Shown: positions 18,108 through 28,338, numbered from the stretch's first letter. The stretch: 64,000 nucleotides of DNA from Flammeovirgaceae bacterium 311 (GCA_000597885.1 CP004371.1:6460501-6524500), one strand, 5' to 3'. The notes: generated by a model from the sequence alone, not told the origin. A program made the numbers and translations.

Positions 18108-18779
18108 TCAATGATAGTTCTTTTCGTCAAGAGGTTTGACCCAGTCAGGCCAGTTGATCACATAAACCACACCCAGGCCTATGGATAAGTTGGTCATCAG
18201 CGATTTGGATGCAAAATCTTTATATGGCCTGCGGGAGACTTCGGCATTAGCAATGGATTGTGTGGTTATATATTTTGCATAGGTTCCGCTTAAGTAATCC
18301 AGGCTGGCTTCTGCACGCCATTTTCTGCCACCAATCTGCAGGCCTGTACGTATACCAAAAGTAGGTGTAAGTGAGCTAAAAGCGGGGTCGTAGCTGTCGT
18401 AACTATCGTTAAGCGAGGGGTCGGAGAATGTAAGCGATCTGAAGCCTAACACAGCATATGCAAAAGGGTGGAAATATTTGCCAAGATTAGCTTTGCCACC
18501 ATAGTGGAAGTTAAAGGCATTCATATATACCTCTAATTCATCCGTGTAAGGAGTGGCAGGCAGATAGCCAAGCCAGTTGCGGTTATAATGTATACCACCG
18601 GCTAACACATTTTGGGCTGAATTTATGGTAAGGCCGGCTTCAAGTCCGAGACCTGAATAGGTTTTGCCAAAACTACCCCTGTAGTCAGTAGAACGTCCCT
18701 TCAGAAAGATATCCAGCTGGGCAAAGCTATTAAGCTGCAGGCAAAACAGGCAAAGCATGGTTAGCACAAAACTTTTCAT
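18108..18779 (-). CDS. Exported outer-membrane-like hypothetical protein
   Basis: 223 residues from ATG 18779 (frame opens three codons earlier). A signal peptide ends SFAQ. The body is Gly/Tyr/aromatic-rich with alternating strands (GLGLEAGLTI, FAYAVLGFRSLTF, PTFGIRTGLQIGG, LSIGLGVVYVINW), as expected of a small outer-membrane beta-barrel. No named family is recognised. It lies 22 bases upstream of the RidA gene on the same strand, so it may share its transcript. Confidence 0.65.
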   Translation of the reverse strand: MKSFVLTMLCLFCLQLNSFAQLDIFLKGRSTDYRGSFGKTYSGLGLEAGLTINSAQNVLAGGIHYNRNWLGYLPATPYTDELEVYMNAFNFHYGGKANLGKYFHPFAYAVLGFRSLTFSDPSLNDSYDSYDPAFSSLTPTFGIRTGLQIGGRKWRAEASLDYLSGTYAKYITTQSIANAEVSRRPYKDFASKSLMTNLSIGLGVVYVINWPDWVKPLDEKNYH

Positions 18780-18922
18780 ACCGCTCATGTAGACTTAGAT
18801 AACAAAAAATTAAGAGAAAGAGGTTAGGTTTAAATGATAAAGCCTCTCATCGATAGCAGGCGAAAAATATAAAATTTCAGCATAAGTTACACAAGTGTTT
18901 ACACCAGCGGTTGCCTGCTTAT

Positions 18923-20110
18923 TTATAACAGCAGCGAGAGCTGACTGAGTAAGGTATAGCCACCCATCCAGCTCATTAACAGTACCACCAGAATACCAAA
19001 AACAGTGAGCCACAAAGGGTGCCGGTAATCATTTACGATGGATTTTTTATGAGCCGCCAGGAGTATGGTGCCAAGGCTAACAGGTAGTATGAGCCCGTTT
19101 AGTGCGCCGGCAAGTATTAGCAGCATTACAGGCTTACCAATGGTGATAAAAATAAGGGTTGAGATGGCTATGAAGATGATGATCGCCACATTCTCATGCT
19201 GGTCAACCTGTCTGCTATAGGATTTAATGAATGAGATGGAAGTGTAGGCAGATCCAATAACTGAAGTAATAGCGGCAGATACCATTACAATACCAAACAG
19301 TTTGTAGCCTATGTTTCCGGCTGCCAGCCTAAAAACAGCTGCAGGCGGATTTTCAGGATCCAGCAGCAGGCCCTGACTAACCACGCCTAAAGCAGCCAGG
19401 AATAAAAATATTCTGATGATGGAGGCAATGGTGATACCCGTAACTGCACTGCTGGTAACCTGTGGCATTGAACTCTTCCCTTTGATGCCTGCATCGAGCA
19501 GGCGGTGGCCCCCGGCAAATGTAATGTATCCTCCAACGGTGCCTCCTACCAGGGTAATGATTGCTATTACATCCAGCTTTTCCGGCAAAAGAGAGCGTAC
19601 CAGCGCTTCTTGAAATGGGGGAGAGGAGGTGAATGCCACATACATGATGAGCATGATCATTATGATGCCCATGAGCTGAGTAAAACGGTCCATCATTCTT
19701 TTTGCCTCCCGAAGCAGGAAAATAGCCCCGGCGATACCTGCGCCCAGTACAGCTCCCGTCTCGGCAGAAATACCAAAAAGCACATTGAACCCTAAGCCAG
19801 CACCTCCTACATTCCCAATATTAAAGGCTAATCCGCCCAAAACGATCAATGCTGTAAGTATTGCACCCAGACCTGGCAGTACTCCATTGGCTAGGTCCTG
19901 TGCCCGTTTTTCAGAGACAGCAATTACCCGCCATACATTTAGCTGTACACCAATATCAAGTACAACAGAAATCAGAATAACAAAGCCAAAGCTGGCAGCT
20001 AGGGTTTGGGTAAATACAGTAGTCTGCGTGAGAAAACCCGGACCCACGGCAGAAGTCGCCATCAGAAAGGCAGCGCCTAACAGTACGTTCCAGTCTTTTT
20101 TTGCTGCCAT
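18923..20110 (-). CDS. NRAMP-fold transporter of the 5-oxoprolinase operon
   Basis: 395 residues, about 11 membrane helices. The NRAMP landmark GPGFL is kept at 23-27. The next helix-break motif, DPGN in metal transporters, is TQTL here (34-37). In the sixth helix, VGATV-MPH becomes VGGTV-GGY (188-195). Both sets of metal-contacting residues are therefore missing. The ATG shares one base with the pxpA stop (20110), so it is the fourth gene of the pxp operon, the same position as B. subtilis ycsG next to ycsF/kipIA. It probably moves 5-oxoproline or another small organic compound, not a metal (inference). Confidence 0.85.
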   Translation of the reverse strand: MAAKKDWNVLLGAAFLMATSAVGPGFLTQTTVFTQTLAASFGFVILISVVLDIGVQLNVWRVIAVSEKRAQDLANGVLPGLGAILTALIVLGGLAFNIGNVGGAGLGFNVLFGISAETGAVLGAGIAGAIFLLREAKRMMDRFTQLMGIIMIMLIMYVAFTSSPPFQEALVRSLLPEKLDVIAIITLVGGTVGGYITFAGGHRLLDAGIKGKSSMPQVTSSAVTGITIASIIRIFLFLAALGVVSQGLLLDPENPPAAVFRLAAGNIGYKLFGIVMVSAAITSVIGSAYTSISFIKSYSRQVDQHENVAIIIFIAISTLIFITIGKPVMLLILAGALNGLILPVSLGTILLAAHKKSIVNDYRHPLWLTVFGILVVLLMSWMGGYTLLSQLSLLL

Positions 20111-20877
20111 TAATCTTTGCCTGCTTTTATGGCAATCCCGGCTTCAGAGAGCTTCCGGTTTATTTTTTGAGCAAAAAGCAGTGCATCAGGACCATCGCCA
20201 TGGATACATACAGTATCGGCTTTTATTTTATAAAGTGTATCCTGCAGGGAAGTAACGGTACCGTTGATAATCATCTCCATCACCTGATCAGCTGCGGCCT
20301 TGGGGTCGGTAAGGATGGCATCAGGCTGGCTTCTTGGGGTAAGGGTGCCATCCTGCTGATAGCTGCGATCTGCAAAAACCTCCTGTGCAGTACGGATGCC
20401 TATGCGTCTGCCTGCCGCTATCAGCTCACTGCCTGCCAGCCCATATAAAATCAGGGAAGGGTCTATTTTGTAGACAGCCTCTGCTATAGCCTCTGCCAGT
20501 TTTGGATTGACTGCAGCCATATTGTACAATGCACCGTGTGGTTTTACATGCTGGAGAGCAGCTCCTTCGGCACGTGTAAAAGCCCAGAGGGCACCAATCT
20601 GGTAAAGCACTATGGCATGAGCTTCTGCTGGGGTTACCGCCATTTCCCTGCGGCCAAAGCCCTGTAAATCAGGTAATCCGGGGTGTGCGCCAATTGCTAC
20701 CCCCCGGTTCAGGGCCATTATTACGGTTTTTTGCATAACGGAAGGATCTCCCGCATGAAAACCACAGGCAATGTTGGCAGAGGATATATACTGAAGAATG
20801 CTGCTATCGTTTCCTAGTGTGTAATTGCCGTAACTCTCACCTAGATCGCAATTCAGGTCTACAGAAATGGTGCTCAT
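20110..20877 (-). CDS. pxpA: 5-oxoprolinase subunit A (LamB/YcsF family)
   Basis: 255 residues, full length. Signature N-terminus [11 protein letters not shown] (7-17), then [41 protein letters not shown] and CIHGDGPDA. With PxpB and PxpC it forms the ATP-dependent enzyme that opens 5-oxoproline to glutamate, clearing damaged glutamine/glutathione products. It overlaps pxpC by 4 bases (ATGA) and the transporter gene by one, so it is tightly coupled. Confidence 0.96.
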   Translation of the reverse strand: MSTISVDLNCDLGESYGNYTLGNDSSILQYISSANIACGFHAGDPSVMQKTVIMALNRGVAIGAHPGLPDLQGFGRREMAVTPAEAHAIVLYQIGALWAFTRAEGAALQHVKPHGALYNMAAVNPKLAEAIAEAVYKIDPSLILYGLAGSELIAAGRRIGIRTAQEVFADRSYQQDGTLTPRSQPDAILTDPKAAADQVMEMIINGTVTSLQDTLYKIKADTVCIHGDGPDALLFAQKINRKLSEAGIAIKAGKD

Positions 20878-21884
20878 GCCTGCTGGTTCAATTTTATTTG
20901 TATGGCCAGTTTTAGCTGTACCAGCTTATTTTGCTGTTCAAACAGCAGCTGATGGGCCTGTGCTAAAGTTACTTCTTTAAAATAGATTTTTTTTCCTGCC
21001 TGAGTTTGAACCAGGCTGGAAAAATCTGCTGAAATAACATTTGCAATACGGGGATAACCTCCTGTTGTCTGGTGATCGGCTGCTAGAACAATAGGGTCGC
21101 CGCTGGCCGGCACCTGCACTGTTCCAAAAGAAACTGCACTAGAAAGTAGTTCTGCCTGTGTTGCTAAACTGAGAGATGGCCCCTGAAGCCGGTATCCCAT
21201 TCTGTTTGAGTGAGCGGTTACTCTGAACGGCTCGGCTAAAAAAATTTGCAGGCTCTCCTTGTTGAAGAGTTCCCATTCCAGACCCCGGATAACTCTGATA
21301 ACTGGGTTCTCCTGATATTCAGGCAATAATTGCGTATCTGGTGCCCATGGAGCCTCTACAACGCTATGCCCGCTCCCCAGATGTTTCAGAGAATTAAGAA
21401 GGGGTAGTAATTCGGTGGCTTTTTTACATTCCAGCAGGTCGTCTGTCTGTAAGGGCCTCCCTCTGTAACCACCCAGCCCTGCTGCCAGATAAGTAGCATA
21501 GCTTCCAAGTACTTCAGGAACATCAAAGCTTCCGGCAATGGCCAGGTAGGCAAAGCATCCACTGGCTGGTGCCCCGAACGAGAGGATACTTCCTTTTGGA
21601 ATCCAGACCGGCCGCCACATTTTAACAGAAATGCCATCTACTGCTGGAGAGAGATCTGCGCCGGTGATGGCAACCAGATGGCTTGCTTCAAACTGGAGCG
21701 AAAGCCCTGACATGCAGATTTCAATACTGGCCTCTTCTTCTTCATTACCCACCAGCAGATTCGCAATTCTATGAGCATATAGGTCCATGGCACCGCTGGC
21801 AATGATACCCTCTTTTCTGTATCCGGACCGGCCCGCATCCTGTATAGTGCTTAAAAGACCAGGACTTAATATCTTGACACTCAT
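20874..21884 (-). CDS. pxpC: 5-oxoprolinase subunit C (KipA, biotin-dependent carboxyltransferase fold)
   Basis: 336 residues, usual length. Seen: [19 protein letters not shown] (9-27), [25 protein letters not shown], the SHRMGYRL-like [12 protein letters not shown] motif, [31 protein letters not shown] and the GGYPRIANV strand. These are the cyclophilin-like AHS2 domain. It forms a complex with PxpB. Start and stop each overlap the neighbours by 4 bases (ATGA). Confidence 0.96.
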   Translation of the reverse strand: MSVKILSPGLLSTIQDAGRSGYRKEGIIASGAMDLYAHRIANLLVGNEEEEASIEICMSGLSLQFEASHLVAITGADLSPAVDGISVKMWRPVWIPKGSILSFGAPASGCFAYLAIAGSFDVPEVLGSYATYLAAGLGGYRGRPLQTDDLLECKKATELLPLLNSLKHLGSGHSVVEAPWAPDTQLLPEYQENPVIRVIRGLEWELFNKESLQIFLAEPFRVTAHSNRMGYRLQGPSLSLATQAELLSSAVSFGTVQVPASGDPIVLAADHQTTGGYPRIANVISADFSSLVQTQAGKKIYFKEVTLAQAHQLLFEQQNKLVQLKLAIQIKLNQQA

Positions 21885-22624
21885 GCCTGCCTCTCTATTT
21901 TCTGGTGCAATTCTTCTGCTGATACAGGTGTAAAGCGAAGCCTGTCGCCTGCCTGCAGCAGGCTCGGTGGCTGGCGCTTTGGATCAAACAGCACAAGTGG
22001 AGTCTGCCCTAAAATTTGCCATCCGCCTAGTGTAGCCAGGGGATAAATCCCGGTTTGTAATCCTGCAATACCAACCGATCCGGCTGGAACATGCTGGCGT
22101 GGTGTTTCTTTCCGGGGTGTGGCAATCTTAGGGTTTAAACCACCCAGATAAGGGAAACCAGGGGCAAACCCAATCATATGTACCATGTACTCCTGCTGGC
22201 TGTGTAGTATTATGACCTCCTCCGGGCTTATTTTGTGATAAGAAGCTACAATTTCCAGATCAGGCCCATATTTACCGCCATAACAAACCGGTATGTCAAT
22301 CAGCCTGCCTTGAACCGGCTGATCAGGCTTTAGTTCTGCAGCAAGGCTGCTTAGGTGCTGTGTAAGCTTTGTATGGGGTAGCTGCCTGCCATGATCGCTT
22401 AGCAGCCAGGGATCATAATAAACAGTGAGCGTGGTATATGCCGGTACCCACTCAATTATGCCATGTAATGGATTCTGCGCCAGGAGCGCAATAAAAGCCT
22501 GTATGGTTTGGTGTAGCTCCCGGCTTATACTATTCCCAAAATTAATCACTATGGCATTATCACCCAGAGGGTAATATTGAAGCGGTGCTGGTGCTGTTAA
22601 TATGCTTGCCGACTGATCTTCCAA
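21881..22624 (-). CDS. pxpB: 5-oxoprolinase subunit B (KipI)
   Basis: 247 residues. AHS1-domain motifs: YPLGDNAIVINFGNSIS, IPVCYGGKYGPDL, GFAPGFPYLGGL (the most conserved block), ATPRKETPRQHVPAGSVGIAG-type loop, and GGWQILGQTPL. It is the first gene of the pxpB-pxpC-pxpA-transporter unit. The start is TTG 22622-22624, just before homology begins; no in-frame ATG is nearby and AAAGGA precedes it. The homologous B. subtilis KipI also inhibits the sporulation kinase, a role not expected here. Confidence 0.95.
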   Translation of the reverse strand: MEDQSASILTAPAPLQYYPLGDNAIVINFGNSISRELHQTIQAFIALLAQNPLHGIIEWVPAYTTLTVYYDPWLLSDHGRQLPHTKLTQHLSSLAAELKPDQPVQGRLIDIPVCYGGKYGPDLEIVASYHKISPEEVIILHSQQEYMVHMIGFAPGFPYLGGLNPKIATPRKETPRQHVPAGSVGIAGLQTGIYPLATLGGWQILGQTPLVLFDPKRQPPSLLQAGDRLRFTPVSAEELHQKIERQA

Positions 22625-22705
22625 TCCTTTTTTATGAAAAACTAAAAGAGGATTATAACAGAATTCTGTAACCCTGATGATACAACGTGTAATTGTAAGA
22701 GAGGT

Positions 22706-24895
22706 TTATTGTACGATCAGTTTTCCACTGGCATAGGTTCCTTTTAAATCTTCAATACGATATAAATAGGTACCCGCTGAAAGTTTAATACCACTGTTGC
22801 TTAAACCATCCCAGCTGAAGCTATTACTTTTCAGAGGTGTTGCAAACAATAATTTGCCTGTGAAGCTATAAATCATTAATCTTCCGCTGTTAAGCTGTTC
22901 AGTGATGCTAAAATTGACAGCACCTGAGGATGGGTTGGGGTACACCTGTACTTTGTTTGCCAGCATATCTTCTTCCAGTCCCAGGGGTATCCTACAGTCT
23001 TCAGTAAGATATTCATCCATCCATTCTATTCTTTTTTCTATCCAGTTTTTCATCCAGTCTATCTCTTCCTGATAGCTTGTTCCCAGAAACTGATTGGGCC
23101 ATATATAATCACCCAGAATAGGCCACCTTTCAAAGTTGCGCTGTTGGGCCTCCTCCAGTGTAGCTGCTGTGGAGTCAATCCAGTTGTTGATATATTCAGG
23201 AGTCATTATGTTCTGTCGTAGTTCCTGCCAGCGGCAACTCAGGCCTTGTGTGAAGACAGGATCCTCTGTTATTCGCCAGAACCAGTAAATTCTGAAAGCG
23301 TCCATATAGGTCCAGCCAGGCGCTGTTTGAGAAACTACATTATAATTTACATTACCAAAGGCAAGATTGTGATCCCAGATAGGTCCCATATGCAGTTTGC
23401 CTCCTTTGCTGTCCCTTTCCTTATACATATAGGTACTGAACTTGTAGGCATCTACGTCTTTGTTCAGTTCAGTAATCAAAATAAAGTTATAAAATGAAGG
23501 TAAATCTATGAACTTTCGATAACCTGGTTTATCAGTGGTGAAGGTGTTGCTGTTAAGGGCTGACTCAAATTCAGAGATAAAATTTTGTATATATTTCTTT
23601 TGCACTTCTTCCAGGTTTTCTCCCTTAGGTTCATAAAACTGAAAACTAAAAGGTTTAGCCCAGGAAGCAACAGGATCCGGAGTAGAGTTCCAGGCTGGAT
23701 ATTCATTTGGATCAATTTTATCTACTCTGAGTATGTATCCGCCAGTCAGTTCATCGCCACTGATATCCTGGGGTCTCAGCTTGTCAATATCAACACGATT
23801 TTTATCCTGTTTGATTTTTTCCATGAGAACATAAACCCCTTTGTAATCACCATTGATCACAACTTCGCAGTAACGGGTACGGGTAGCGTAATTCCCTAAT
23901 TTATTTCCTAAATGATAAGTCAGGGTATTGCGCATCAATGTTTTATCCGAGTATGGAGCATGCAAAACCCAGTCGCTCTCCTTTGGAAAGCCTAAAAGAC
24001 TAACTTTAAAATCCTCCCCTTCTTCATCTTGGGTTTCAATGCTGTAAGATTTTTTAGGAAATTGAGTCTGCGAAGACTGCCCACGTAGTTCAATGCCAAT
24101 CCTGCCATCGTAGTGATGATAGGGATCGCTTAAGTTATTTCTTTTACCCTCACCATTATAAATAATACCCATATGAGCTTCTACTTTAGGCTCATTGGGT
24201 ATATCCATCTGTGTTGTAATAACAATTATGGGCAGGTTTGATGATTCAAAATGCACAGGTGCACTGAACCAGTGGGGAGTGGCTCCAAACTCATTACTTT
24301 GATCACTTACCTCAAAAGATAACCATGCACGTGCTGATATATCAGATGAGGCTTCACTTAAATTGTGAACCTGAATAGCCAGCAGGTTTTCACCGTTTTT
24401 AATAAGGGATTTTAACAGGGCATCTTTTAGTACAAAGGCTTCCGGAACTATCCCTCTATAGAGCATGGCTTCATGTTCTTCCATACTGTACTGATCATAA
24501 CCGGGTTGACCATAAGGCATATTTGCTCTGGCAATCTCGGAGCCATTCAGATAGGCTATAAAGCCGTCGTCATAGTCCATATGCAAAACGGCTTTTAAAA
24601 TACTGTTTTTATCAGCTATGTTGAACGTCTTTCTTATTATAAAGACAGAGCTTACCTGGTCCAGTATTACATCATCATCATCTCCAAATCCAAAGCCTCC
24701 ACTGCCTTCCGGCCATTCGTTATCATTATAGATGTTAGACATCCAACCTGCGCCGGGATTGGTTAAGCCAGGATGGTAACGCCACACAGATTGATCAGAA
24801 ACAGCGGTTCGCCATTGAGAAATATTCCCCTGCTGGGCAAATATATCAGAAGGTAAGCTACTGATCACCATAAAAACAATAAAGAACCAGCGCAT
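22706..24895 (-). CDS. CotH-kinase family protein with T9SS sorting domain
   Basis: 729 residues. Signal peptide ending IFAQQ; an N-terminal beta-sandwich-like region (about 25-200, LHMDYDDGFIAYLNG, LAIQVHN); a CotH kinase domain (about 230-600) with LRGQSSQ, FPKKSYSIE, LGFPKESDWVLHAPYSDKT, NGDYKGVYVLMEKIK and GPIWDHNLAFGN (the late Asp motif); and a C-terminal T9SS sorting domain (about 655-729, VYPNPSSG..., LSAGTYLYRI). The CotH of B. subtilis is an atypical protein kinase of the spore coat. This one would act outside the cell or on its surface. It is divergent from the lamin-tail/DUF4956/export gene set. Confidence 0.93.
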   Translation of the reverse strand: MRWFFIVFMVISSLPSDIFAQQGNISQWRTAVSDQSVWRYHPGLTNPGAGWMSNIYNDNEWPEGSGGFGFGDDDDVILDQVSSVFIIRKTFNIADKNSILKAVLHMDYDDGFIAYLNGSEIARANMPYGQPGYDQYSMEEHEAMLYRGIVPEAFVLKDALLKSLIKNGENLLAIQVHNLSEASSDISARAWLSFEVSDQSNEFGATPHWFSAPVHFESSNLPIIVITTQMDIPNEPKVEAHMGIIYNGEGKRNNLSDPYHHYDGRIGIELRGQSSQTQFPKKSYSIETQDEEGEDFKVSLLGFPKESDWVLHAPYSDKTLMRNTLTYHLGNKLGNYATRTRYCEVVINGDYKGVYVLMEKIKQDKNRVDIDKLRPQDISGDELTGGYILRVDKIDPNEYPAWNSTPDPVASWAKPFSFQFYEPKGENLEEVQKKYIQNFISEFESALNSNTFTTDKPGYRKFIDLPSFYNFILITELNKDVDAYKFSTYMYKERDSKGGKLHMGPIWDHNLAFGNVNYNVVSQTAPGWTYMDAFRIYWFWRITEDPVFTQGLSCRWQELRQNIMTPEYINNWIDSTAATLEEAQQRNFERWPILGDYIWPNQFLGTSYQEEIDWMKNWIEKRIEWMDEYLTEDCRIPLGLEEDMLANKVQVYPNPSSGAVNFSITEQLNSGRLMIYSFTGKLLFATPLKSNSFSWDGLSNSGIKLSAGTYLYRIEDLKGTYASGKLIVQ

Positions 24896-25376
24896 GGAGT
24901 TGATACAGAAGGATTTGTAAATAATTAATATGTGAACCTGAAATTAGTTAAAAAAAAGGTAATAGCAGAAATTTATACCTCCTGGAAGAGGTAAGGAATG
25001 AGTTCATTTTACTTAAACCTGGTGTTTTAATTTTTTTATTTTCAGCTTTCAGAAATCAGGTATCGGATCACTTTAGATTAAGTTTGAACCTCCTTAAAGC
25101 TTGCTGCGAACACTTGTTTATGGTGATATGTGCTGCTCATTAGCAAATTTGAATTAGTTAAAATAAGTAATTTTAATAAAGGAAAAACTTACATGACATT
25201 ATACCGGAAGTTCAGTGGCGCCTGATTAATATCATTTAGAGTTATAATTTAATTAGTTATTTTTGACGCCTTAAAAATTGGATAGATTTAAGACGCATCA
25301 GCAGGGTTACGCTGAAATTTAAACAGGCTGATCTATTGATGCTGGTAATTTACATCTGTTATTTATATATAATTAA
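24896..25376. other. Divergent intergenic region, CotH / lamin-tail genes
   Basis: 481 strongly AT-rich bases between two divergent genes, presumably holding both promoters. A TATTTTTG box (25258-25265) fits the -7 consensus for the rightward operon, but its -33 partner is TTTA rather than TTG. A single copy of the heptad AGGTATC seen near metF occurs at about 25065. No coding frame is credible. Confidence 0.45.
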
Positions 25377-26609
25377 ATGAAGAATATTTGCTTATCCGTC
25401 CTGATTACTTTTATATTTTTTTCATGTAGTAAAAAGGATCACCCTATTGCTGTTGTACCGGGTGAGGTATTTATAAATGAAATCCAGGCCAGCGGCGATG
25501 ATTGGATAGAGTTGTACAATTCTTCGGGTAATGCTGTTAATATAGGGGGGTATGCTGTTTATGATAGTCCTGATAAAAAGTTCATTTTGCCGGCCGGTAC
25601 AAATATTCCGGCTAATGGTTACCTGCTGTTGTACTGCGATGGATTAGCGACAGGTTTGCATACAAATTTTAAACTAGCTGTAGAAGGTGAAACGGTCTAC
25701 CTAGAAAATGCATCCGGCACATTAACCGATATGGTTACTTATTCGCCTTTGGGTGAGAACCAAACCTATGGGCGCGTACCTGATGGCTCTGAGAATTTTG
25801 TGACATTTGATAATCCAAGTCCAGGATATGCTAATGGCAATACTTCAGGCGCCTTTATCAATGATGTTTCACGTCGTCCACTTGTGCCCCGCCCTGATGA
25901 TGCGGTAACCATTAGCGTTTCCCTGGATAATGTACAAAGCGCTACAGCAGTAAATTTATATCATAAAAAAGATAATGGCAGCTTTAGCATGCTGCCTATG
26001 ACGGCAATGGGAGAAGGCGTGTATGAAGCCACTATTCCTAAACTGAATGGCCCAGGTACGATATCTTATTATGTTGAAGTCAGTAATGGCCAAACAGTTT
26101 CTGCCCGCTTTCCTATCACAGCGCCACAGGAACCCCTGCAATACCTGATTACCACAGATGAACTGCCCCAGCTGTTCATCAATGAATTTATGGCTGCCAA
26201 TCAAAGTTGCTGTACCGATCCGGCCGGAGAAGAAGAACACGACGACTGGATAGAAATTTATAATGGAGGGAGTCAGGCAGTGAATCTGGCAGGGATGTAT
26301 ATTTCTGATAATCAGAATAATCCCTTCAAATATAAAATTCCTGCTGATAACTCAGCTGTAACAACGATACCTGCTGGTGGCTTCCTGGTTATCTGGGCTG
26401 ATGAACAGGCGCAGCAGGGGCCTTTACATGCTAATTTTAAACTGGCAGCAGATGGTGAAGATATTGGCTTGTATTATATTGATGGACGTACCATTGATGA
26501 GTTGACGTACGGCACACAGGCTGTTGATGTTTCCAGGGGTCGTATGCCTGATGGAGGTACCACCTGGTCGAATTTCACTGATCCAAGCCCGGGTGAGGCC
26601 AATCAATAG
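25377..26609 (+). CDS. Lipoprotein with two lamin-tail domains
   Basis: 410 residues. Signal peptide and lipobox FFSC (Cys17). Two lamin-tail (LTD) domains, about 30-150 and 265-405, each with VFINEI-x-ASG..DWIELYN and ...NFKLAVEGETVYLEN / NFKLAADGEDIGLYY, ending in SPGxAN. A beta-sandwich domain (about 170-245) with VSVSLDNVQ lies between. LTD domains are carbohydrate/surface-binding modules in bacterial secreted proteins. First of a probable four-gene operon with DUF4956, an HlyD-like adaptor and a TolC-like protein (gaps 47, 8 and -4 bases). LTD proteins and CotH kinases are often neighbours, as here. Confidence 0.88.
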   Translation: MKNICLSVLITFIFFSCSKKDHPIAVVPGEVFINEIQASGDDWIELYNSSGNAVNIGGYAVYDSPDKKFILPAGTNIPANGYLLLYCDGLATGLHTNFKLAVEGETVYLENASGTLTDMVTYSPLGENQTYGRVPDGSENFVTFDNPSPGYANGNTSGAFINDVSRRPLVPRPDDAVTISVSLDNVQSATAVNLYHKKDNGSFSMLPMTAMGEGVYEATIPKLNGPGTISYYVEVSNGQTVSARFPITAPQEPLQYLITTDELPQLFINEFMAANQSCCTDPAGEEEHDDWIEIYNGGSQAVNLAGMYISDNQNNPFKYKIPADNSAVTTIPAGGFLVIWADEQAQQGPLHANFKLAADGEDIGLYYIDGRTIDELTYGTQAVDVSRGRMPDGGTTWSNFTDPSPGEANQ

Positions 26610-26656
26610 GTAATTATTAAACTAAAGGAAACTTTAAATAACCAGGTTTATACTTT

Positions 26657-27328
26657 ATGTTTGATTTATTCCCGGACCAGCCCAGCTACGAGTATCCAGC
26701 CCTTATCAATGTACTCTTTGCGCTGGTATGGTCATTTGTGTTGTCATCTGTAGTGGCTATCACACATAAGCTAACGTATAGGGGTGACAACTATCCTAAA
26801 AATTTCTTCCAGGCTATGGTGCTGGGGGGAATCATTACGGCCATGCTGATGATGGCTATTGGAGACAGTTTAGCACGCGGGCTTGGTGTATTTGGTGCTA
26901 TGGCCATCATCAGGTTCAGAACCCGCATAGACGATCCTCGAGATGTGCTATTTTTGTTTGCAGCGCTAAGTACAGGATTGGCCATAGGTGTTTATGGCTA
27001 TTCTGTTTCATTTGCAGGTACCCTGGTTTTTTGTATGGCTGCTGGTATCCTGCATTTTACCAACTTTAAAGGTCAGAATCACAAAACATCCTTATCTTTT
27101 ACCCTCAATGACCCTGATAAACTTCCACAATTGCAGGAGATCATGGCTCATTATTGTGAAGAAACAGGTTTGAGAACTGTTGCACTCAACAGGCGCAGCG
27201 AAATGCGCTATGAGTTTTATGTGATCATGCTGAAAAATTCAGAAAAAGACAGGTTTTTGCTTGAGATGAGCAAAATTGAGGGTGTGAGCCAGTTGCGTAT
27301 AGACAGGACAGAGGTTAGTAATTTCTAA
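26657..27328 (+). CDS. DUF4956 membrane protein
   Basis: 223 residues. Membrane segments at about 17-37, 50-70 and 97-131. The family signature is FGAMAIIRFRTRIDDPRDVLFLFAALSTGLAIG-like: GVFGAMAIIRFRT followed by RIDDPRDVLFLF. A soluble C-terminal domain (about 140-223) follows, TSLSFTLND...TEVSNF. The family is inner-membrane and commonly encoded with CotH kinases and with polyphosphate-polymerase (VTC) proteins; its activity is not established. It lies 47 bases after the lamin-tail gene and 8 bases before the adaptor gene. Confidence 0.9.
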   Translation: MFDLFPDQPSYEYPALINVLFALVWSFVLSSVVAITHKLTYRGDNYPKNFFQAMVLGGIITAMLMMAIGDSLARGLGVFGAMAIIRFRTRIDDPRDVLFLFAALSTGLAIGVYGYSVSFAGTLVFCMAAGILHFTNFKGQNHKTSLSFTLNDPDKLPQLQEIMAHYCEETGLRTVALNRRSEMRYEFYVIMLKNSEKDRFLLEMSKIEGVSQLRIDRTEVSNF

Positions 27329-27336
27329 TACAGACA

Positions 27337-28338
27337 ATGAAAAGGGTTAATGGTTTTTACATATTCGTAATTGCCTTATTTGCAGGCATGCTCTTTATAA
27401 ATTTCCAGTATTTCAGGGGGAGTAGTTTTTCCAATATTGGTATCACCTACACAAAGGAGTATAAAATAAGCTCTGAAAGATCAGGCATCATCAAAAACCT
27501 GCATGTAGTGTCGGGACAAGAGGTGAAGGCTGGTGATTTACTGGTAGAAATGGAAAATGCAGGACTGGAAATAGAAATTGCCCAGTTAAGCAGTAAAATT
27601 GATGCTTTAAATAAAGAGAAGCAGGAGAAAACCAGCCTGATGCAATCTAAAATTGCATTTTTGAAGGCCGAAAGCGGAATCAAAATAGAAGAGCTGGAGG
27701 CTGAAATAAACCAGATAGAGACAGAGCAAAATCTTAACCGCAGGCTAACAGAGCAATTTATTTCAACAGGCAAAAGCCCCGTTACGACAAGCCGGGAAAC
27801 TGCAGATCCTACTACCATCAAAATAGGTTCGCTGCAGGAAAAGAAAAAGCTGTACAGCCAGGCTACAAGTATTCGCATCGAAGATTTTGTTAAGGACCAT
27901 CAGACAGGACTGCTTGTACTGGAAAACGAAATCAGCCTCAAGGAAAGGGAGCTGGCCCTTATGCAGAGTGAAAAAGCTAAATTAAATAAATATGCCACTT
28001 ACAATGGTGTAGTTAAATCTGTGTATGTAAGACCAGGCGAAGAAGTAGAAGCTTATACAGCAATTATCGCTATTAACCCAAGACATCCGGGTACGGTTGT
28101 TGGCTATGTTGTGGGGCCCAAAGGCAGGGATTTAGCTGTTGGGTCTACAGTAATGGTAAATTCCTACGACCATGCCAACCTTGTAAGCGAAGGGGAGGTT
28201 ATTGGTTTTGGTTCTATCGTTGAGCTGCCCGAAATACTCCAAAAATCTACCGCAGTTAAAGCTTTTGGTAAAGAGGTGTTTATCAAAATACCAGAAGAAA
28301 ATGCTTTTGCAAACGGCGAGAAAGTATTAATCCGATGA
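27337..28338 (+). CDS. HlyD-like periplasmic adaptor (membrane fusion) protein
   Basis: 333 residues. One N-terminal membrane anchor (about 7-25), a lipoyl-type half-motif (SGIIKNLHVVSGQEVKAGDLLVEM, about 45-68), a long coiled coil (about 80-125 and 190-215), a second lipoyl half (YNGVVKSVYVRPGEEVEAYTAI) and a beta-barrel end. These features belong to adaptors linking inner-membrane transporters to outer-membrane channels. It shares its last 4 bases (ATGA) with the TolC-like gene. No transporter ATPase or RND pump is adjacent; DUF4956 is the only inner-membrane partner in the operon. Confidence 0.88.
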   Translation: MKRVNGFYIFVIALFAGMLFINFQYFRGSSFSNIGITYTKEYKISSERSGIIKNLHVVSGQEVKAGDLLVEMENAGLEIEIAQLSSKIDALNKEKQEKTSLMQSKIAFLKAESGIKIEELEAEINQIETEQNLNRRLTEQFISTGKSPVTTSRETADPTTIKIGSLQEKKKLYSQATSIRIEDFVKDHQTGLLVLENEISLKERELALMQSEKAKLNKYATYNGVVKSVYVRPGEEVEAYTAIIAINPRHPGTVVGYVVGPKGRDLAVGSTVMVNSYDHANLVSEGEVIGFGSIVELPEILQKSTAVKAFGKEVFIKIPEENAFANGEKVLIR

